DNA of 64,000 nt from Corticium candelabrum (lineage: Eukaryota; Porifera; Homoscleromorpha; Homosclerophorida; Plakinidae), in NCBI RefSeq assembly GCF_963422355.1, contig NC_085094.1, positions 5,615,770 to 5,679,769 on the forward strand. The letters are read 5' to 3'. Positions 59,101 to 64,000 of the stretch are shown one piece after another (within the stretch, counting starts at the first letter, position 1; the number at the start of each line of letters is the position of its first letter). The notes below the pieces were generated by a model. It was not told the origin of the DNA. It made no database searches and worked only from the letters and a program-made list of their open reading frames with translations. The position numbers and the translations under genes were made by a program.

Positions 59101-59544
59101 GATTTGGCTATCACCACAAGCATTGGCTATCACCACAAGCATTAGCAACAGTGGCTATAAGGACTAGCTTGTGGTACTGCACTGTAATTAATAGGCAGTG
59201 AACAAACAATTCGGAATCCGAAACAACCGTCAGTTCTATTATGTTATGTACGTCCTCGCCACTTATCAGATATTATGCTGGTGAATGCAAAATTACAAGC
59301 AGCCAGTACTCTTATCTAAACTAAGACTTCGCGGTCACAGTGATTGAGAGAACTCCTGTGACTAATGCTTGATGGGAGGAGTCTTTGATTGACGTGGTTT
59401 AACCAGTGGTGCCTTATAAATACATGCACTGCTAAGCTGGAACAAAGCTTCAGTGTTTGCTGTACGCTCTCGACTTGTTGCGGTTTTCTGGTCGTCGTGC
59501 TTCGAGCCAACGTTTGTAACAGCCCGCGCTTGTTGAAACGAGTG
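56146..59544. other. 3.4-kb intergenic region, CAPN7 to ADAMTS-like gene
   Basis: The largest gene-free stretch. It contains the CAPN7 3' UTR, a GGA run (56481-56498), a strong pyrimidine tract (about 56535-56635, mostly TTTTC and TTC), a short tandem duplication of tggctatcaccacaagcatt (59104-59145), and the promoter of the ADAMTS-like gene with a possible TATA word (cttataaata, 59412-59421) about 125 bp before its ATG. I found no conserved protein frame, tRNA or recognisable transposon. Confidence 0.55.
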
Positions 59545-62500
59545 ATGAAGACTGTTGGTGGCAACTTGCTTATGTTTCTAGTGATGCTTGTGCACTTGAT
59601 TGGCAGCGTCAAAGGTTAGTTCAGGTTTCGGTATCGCTTGTGTTCTGTTTTAATAGTTATATGCTTGCGTGACGTTACCTTTAAGTGACATGTGACTTGT
59701 ACTTGTTTGACTGAATGTCGTCGTGTGCGGTGTTCAGGATTGAGTGATTATTCCGGATCCACCTTCGAGTCCGTTTCCATTCTCGTACCGTCCGTCAACT
59801 CTCGAGCCGGTCCGTATAGCATTCGCTTTGCTGCGTTCAACAGGACGTGGAGTCTTCGGCTCAAGCGAAACTCGCATTTATTGTCGTCGAAGTTTGCCGT
59901 CGAGCGTCGCCGTGGAGGTAACGAGACCGTGAAGGGGACCGACGTCGACGGCAGTTGCTACTACAGCGGAACAGTCGACGGAGAGCCGTTTTCAAAAGTG
60001 GCCGTCGCGACGTGCAACGGTTTGGTGAGTCGTAATTGCATGGAAAGAAACATTCTAATGCCAAACGATTAATGAGTCGGTACTGCTGGTTTCCACTTTC
60101 AACAGAAGCCGGTTGAGCGGACCTACTCAATGCATACAACATATTGCGGTCTCATGGTGCGTGTCTGTGTCTTTAGACAGGCTTCGTGCGAATCGAGAAC
60201 GAAGAGTTGGCCATTCGACCACGAAATGGTGTCAATCGTCTGATGTCTACGACGGAGGGTAGATGGTTTATGCACGTGCTGTATAGAACCGTTTACAGGG
60301 CGAGAGGAAACGAAAAAATCGACGGTATCGCAGAATGATTGAGCTCGACATTGCACTCCCTGTCTTGAATTCGCACGTTTCTTTGTTACAGATCAAACTC
60401 TGGGTGAGAATACGCACAAGGCGGACGACTACAGCAGTCCTGGCAAGTCATCCAAGTCGATTCCGGATTTGAATCAATTGCAAGGGTTTGCTTCGTCTAC
60501 GGTGTTTATTGAGACGCTGCTGGTAGCCGACAAATCTATGCTACAGCGCTACGGGTCCGACAATCTGCCTATTTATGCCCTGGCTACTATGAATGAGGTT
60601 AGTCATCACAGTCGAGCATTTGTATAAGTTAAATCTTCAATGGTTGGCTTAATGAGTAGGCTGCAAGTTTATTCCAGAGCAAGAGTATTGGCATGAATAT
60701 TCACTTGGTGGTGACTCATCTCGTTGTCTTGGAGAGTGACCATAGAGATCTGAAGAAAGGAAAACGTGCAGACCGAATGCTCTTCAATTTTTGCCGTTGG
60801 AAAAACAACTTGGACGACCTTCCGTTACACGACGTCGCGGTATTCCTGACTAGGTAATAGTGTTTGTTTGAAATTGGATCTATGTGGTCAGAGTTCGTGA
60901 GGTGGAAAATGTGTATTCATTCCTTCGTATTGTTAACTAATTTGGTTTTGCTCTTATCAGAAAGAGCATCTGTGTTGATCATTATAACTCTTGTGATGCT
61001 TACGGCTTGGCATTTACTGGCGGAATGTGCAATCCCAATCAGTCGTGTACAATCATTCAAGACGACGGTATCCGCCTTGCCTACACAATCGCTCACGAGA
61101 TCGGACACACGTATTATAATTTTCTGTGCGAGCACTTGGCGTGATAACTAATAAGTCAGCATTTTATTAGTCTGGGAATGATTCACGACGAAGATGCGGG
61201 ATGTCGCTACAAACGAAGAAGACGGAATCTGATGACGTCATCGTTGTCGACATCGATGGGTGCCTTGAGTTGGTCACCGTGTAGTGAGAGAGCGTTGTCG
61301 ACGTTTGTTCGGTATGAGTGAAATGAGATATTGTAGACTTCTTGCTGTGGAACGCTTTGCGTTCTTTCAGATCGGATAAGGCATCTTGCCTGTACAACAA
61401 ACCAGTCAAATTGGGAGTGGTTCGACCGTCGGTATCTGCGCAGTCTCTTCTATACATGTGTCAAGGTGTAGGCGGATCACGTGCTCGAGTCTGTAATACT
61501 CAAGCCGCTAAGAAAAACGATAGCGTGTGTTCGGGTGTTTGGTGCAAAATTTCGGACAATGACCCGTGTGTATACGTCCCGGGCTCGAGGCTCGACCGTG
61601 TCTCTTGCGGGCATCAGCAGGTGCAGTGCTCTAACTGACAGTGAACGGGATACTTGGCAGGATACAATACAATCTAGTGTTTGCTTTGACAGGTTTGTAT
61701 GAACTCTGAGTGTGTAGTGGGAGGATGGAGTGCGTGGACAGGTTACAGTCTCTGCTCTTCCTCGTGTGGTCAAGGCGTACAATATCGAGAGAGGCATTGC
61801 TTAGGGTAAGCCGATAATACGGATTGCTTGAGACTACTGCGTTTTATTAATAGTGAGGTGTGTGAGACAGAGACAACCATGCTTGCATTGGAAGCAGTAG
61901 ACAGTACCAGTTATGCCACACCCAGGTGCTAGATATGTTACTCAAGAGAGAATGTATAACTTTAGTACTAAATAATGTTTGTTTGTTAGCTGTGTCCTTT
62001 GGGTTCAGAAGACGCCAGAACTTCTAGGTGTGCTTCATTCAACGACAAACTGTTTAGAGATGGCAGATACTACAACTGGATTCCTTACATAAGCCAAGGC
62101 AAGTTCAAGACGCCATTAATTGGCTGGGTCTCAAGTAGGTGACCGATAATCTTTTTGTCTAGATTCCACCACTGAATGTCGGCTGACTTGCAAACCGGAC
62201 ATGGCGAGGTTCTACGCACTACTGGGGCCTTCGGTACCAGACGGTACCTCATGCGCTAGCAAAGAGAACGGTGTCTGTGTTGGCGGAACGTGTCGGGTAA
62301 GCTTTCGTGTGACTAGACATGCAACAGTAGTTATGTACCGTATGTCAACGCAGAAGCAACTAACTAGATGTCTTAGATGGTGGGCTGCGATAACGTGTTG
62401 GAATCTCCTGCTTTGAGAGATAGATGTGGAGTGTGTGTAGGAGACGGCACGTCCTGCTCAATAATCGCGTCCACGTTTAGGCGCAATAACCTAACATATT

Positions 62501-63922
62501 ACGGTATCATTGCATGCTTTCTACGGATTGAACCATAGCTTTTACTAATCGTAAATTGTCTTGCTCTTCTAGGATATCACAAAGTCATTCGTTTGCCGGT
62601 GGGGTCGATGAGGATAAACGTGACCGAGATGTCCGACTCACACAATTATCTTGGTAAAACGCATTCTATAGTATGCAACAACCGTCAACGTATCGACGGA
62701 TTTTTATCCGTTTTCTATGTACGTAGCCGTACGGAGCGGCCAAAACAGCGCGCACTACTACATCAACGGGGACTGGACTATTTCACAGCCGGGTGTCTAT
62801 CCGGCTGCCGGTACCGTCATCATGTACCGGAGATTCGAAAAGTCGTCGGAAATGTTGTGGATTACCGGACCCATCAAAGAAGATCTTGTCATAATGGTAA
62901 AGCTTTAGGAAACCAATTGATTTCGGCGTTTGCCAGTGACTGTTCGCTAGGTTCTCAGTCAGAGTAGACACGCTAATGTTTCTTACCAATACCAGATCAA
63001 TAAGAATGCGTCGTCGTTTCAGTCTCGTTTGGCTGGCGATCGCTTCAGGTGGCGTTACACCCGGTGGAGCAACTGCTCGCAACAGTGCGCCGGAGGCGTA
63101 CAGACGCGTCAGCTCGTGTGTCACGATACGAAAACCGGCAACGACGTTCAGCTGCGGCGCTGTATGCTTCCACCCGTCACGTTGGTCTTATCCAGACCAT
63201 GTAACGTACAACCGTGCTCTCCTAGGTTAGAAATTTGTTAGACAAGTTGTGTGTACGGTCACCACCAAAATATCTCTGATAATTAGATGGACAGTTGGTC
63301 CTTGGAGTCCAGGAAGTTGCTCGGTGACGTGCGGTGGTGGACTTAGGAGGCGACAAGTGCAGTGTGCCATTCAGGTCGCTCCGAAAGAGTTTCAACATGT
63401 CAAGAATCGACTGTGCGATAGACAACGCAAACCGTCGAATAAGGAGACATGCAATGCTCGTCCGTGCCCATTGGGATCCTGGTTGGTGGCAGGAGTGTGG
63501 AGCCCGGTGAGCATTTCGGTTTGCTAGCTAGAGAGCGTTCGAGCGTCGACAAACTATTGATGTTTTTGCAGTGCTCTGTGAGTTGTGGCGAAGGTCAACA
63601 AAACAGAGAAATTTTGTGCAAAGCAACGTACAGCCGCGCCACGTTGCCGTTCAGCGAATGCGATCTCCCGTCTCGACCGGTCGAAACGATGTCATGCACG
63701 ATGCCCGGATGTCCGGCTGCTTCCTCTAGTACGCATTCTAACTCGAGTGATCGTGTAGCGAACGTTTCAAGCTAATGTGATTGTTTGATAGCTTGCAAGG
63801 ATATCGTGCCAGCGTGCAAAAGGCTGAAGACTGACATGTGCAAGAGGCAGGCATACTATCAACGTATGTGCTGCGATTCCTGCAGAAAGTTTGCCGAGTC
63901 GTTGTCTAGACGTGCAACATAA
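59545..63922 (+). CDS. ADAMTS-like secreted zinc metalloprotease with four TSP1 repeats and PLAC domain, complete, 19 exons
   Basis: Exons: 59545-59614, 59738-60024, 60177-60324, 60392-60597, 60660-60853, 60961-61110, 61171-61311, 61371-61620, 61693-61805, 61871-61925, 61990-62098, 62163-62296, 62377-62503, 62573-62653, 62727-62896, 62996-63225, 63287-63506, 63572-63728, 63792-63922; about 990 aa. Signal peptide 1-23; propeptide with [20 protein letters not shown]; metalloprotease from about 210 with zinc site HEIGHTLGMIHD (His347, Glu348, His351, His357) and Met-turn Met373; Cys-rich disintegrin-like region; first TSP1 ([17 protein letters not shown]); Cys-rich domain ending [12 protein letters not shown]; spacer; three more TSP1 units; and a C-terminal PLAC domain (CxxxxxxC...CCDSC). 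The layout is that of ADAMTS enzymes acting in extracellular matrix. The catalytic residues are intact. No furin RX(K/R)R site is seen between propeptide and protease. Intron 11 has a GC donor. Confidence 0.93.
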
Positions 63923-64000
63923 GGCTAACCATCTTCTCGACATCCGTTTTGTATACGTTTGTTCCAAAGTATTTTAGTTTATGCATAGCTGTTATATAAA

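Noticed and set aside
59692-60072. Alternative frames across ADAMTS exon 2
   Set aside because: GC-rich coding sequence leaves several frames open. Only the frame joined in phase to the signal-peptide exon contains the propeptide motif and matches the following exon.
61855-61925. ADAMTS exon read from the acceptor at about 61855 ([15 protein letters not shown] frame)
   Set aside because: That frame lacks the expected TSP1 cysteines. The acceptor ending at 61870 gives [15 protein letters not shown], which completes the TSP1 repeat and joins both neighbours in phase.

Overview
The window is nuclear DNA from an animal. Genes are split into many short exons with GT-AG (occasionally GC-AG) introns, and introns and intergenic DNA are full of TG/CA and TCTG microsatellites and broken transposons. 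The gene set (LAR-type receptor phosphatase with Ig and FN3 domains, ADAMTS protease, TRPC-like channel, calpain-7) is metazoan. A nuclear gene for mitochondrial MutS (MSH1), which as far as I recall is known in animals only from hexacorals, some sponges and placozoans, and the compact introns point to a non-bilaterian. A sponge is my first guess; this is inference.

Layout. 169-363 (+): last exon of an ABCB-type transporter. 743-5606 (-): complete TRPC-like ankyrin channel, 9 exons, with a 1-kb TG tract in intron 1. 6190-14494 (+): complete MSH1, 25 exons, with a dead LINE in intron 1. 14716-16326 (+): ATPAF1, 9 exons. 16660-18880 (+): PLP-dependent threonine/serine dehydratase with a C-terminal ACT domain, 12 exons. 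19700-20148 (-): MRPS14, 2 exons. 20343-40831 (+): LAR-like receptor tyrosine phosphatase, 29 exons, 1980 codons, whose introns carry a Tigger-like relic and two DNA transposons with inverted repeats of about 400 bp. 41123-47312 (-): TTC4, 10 exons; its 3.9-kb intron 2 contains the complete MAN1B1 gene on the other strand (43240-46172, +, 6 exons). 47357-56145 (+): CAPN7, 24 exons. 59545-63922 (+): secreted ADAMTS-like metalloprotease, 19 exons.

I built each model by translating across splice sites and requiring reading-frame phase to match at every junction. All ten full-length models close without an internal stop; the start of the dehydratase is the only uncertain end. Exon coordinates were counted by hand and may be off by a base in places.

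Gene arrangement is tight. TRPC/MSH1, MRPS14/RPTP and TTC4/CAPN7 are head-to-head pairs, with 583, 194 and only 44 bp between start codons. Three neighbours (MSH1, ATPAF1, MRPS14) serve the mitochondrion: DNA repair, F1-ATPase assembly and the mitoribosome. No operon, CRISPR array or prokaryotic feature is present.

The most unusual signals are five GC-AG introns required by frame in about 135 modelled introns, the MAN1B1-in-TTC4 nesting with a 44-bp bidirectional promoter at the host gene's head, the animal MSH1, two long-inverted-repeat transposons in one gene, a tRNA-derived SINE in two copies both next to TG tracts, and a strong intronic hairpin.
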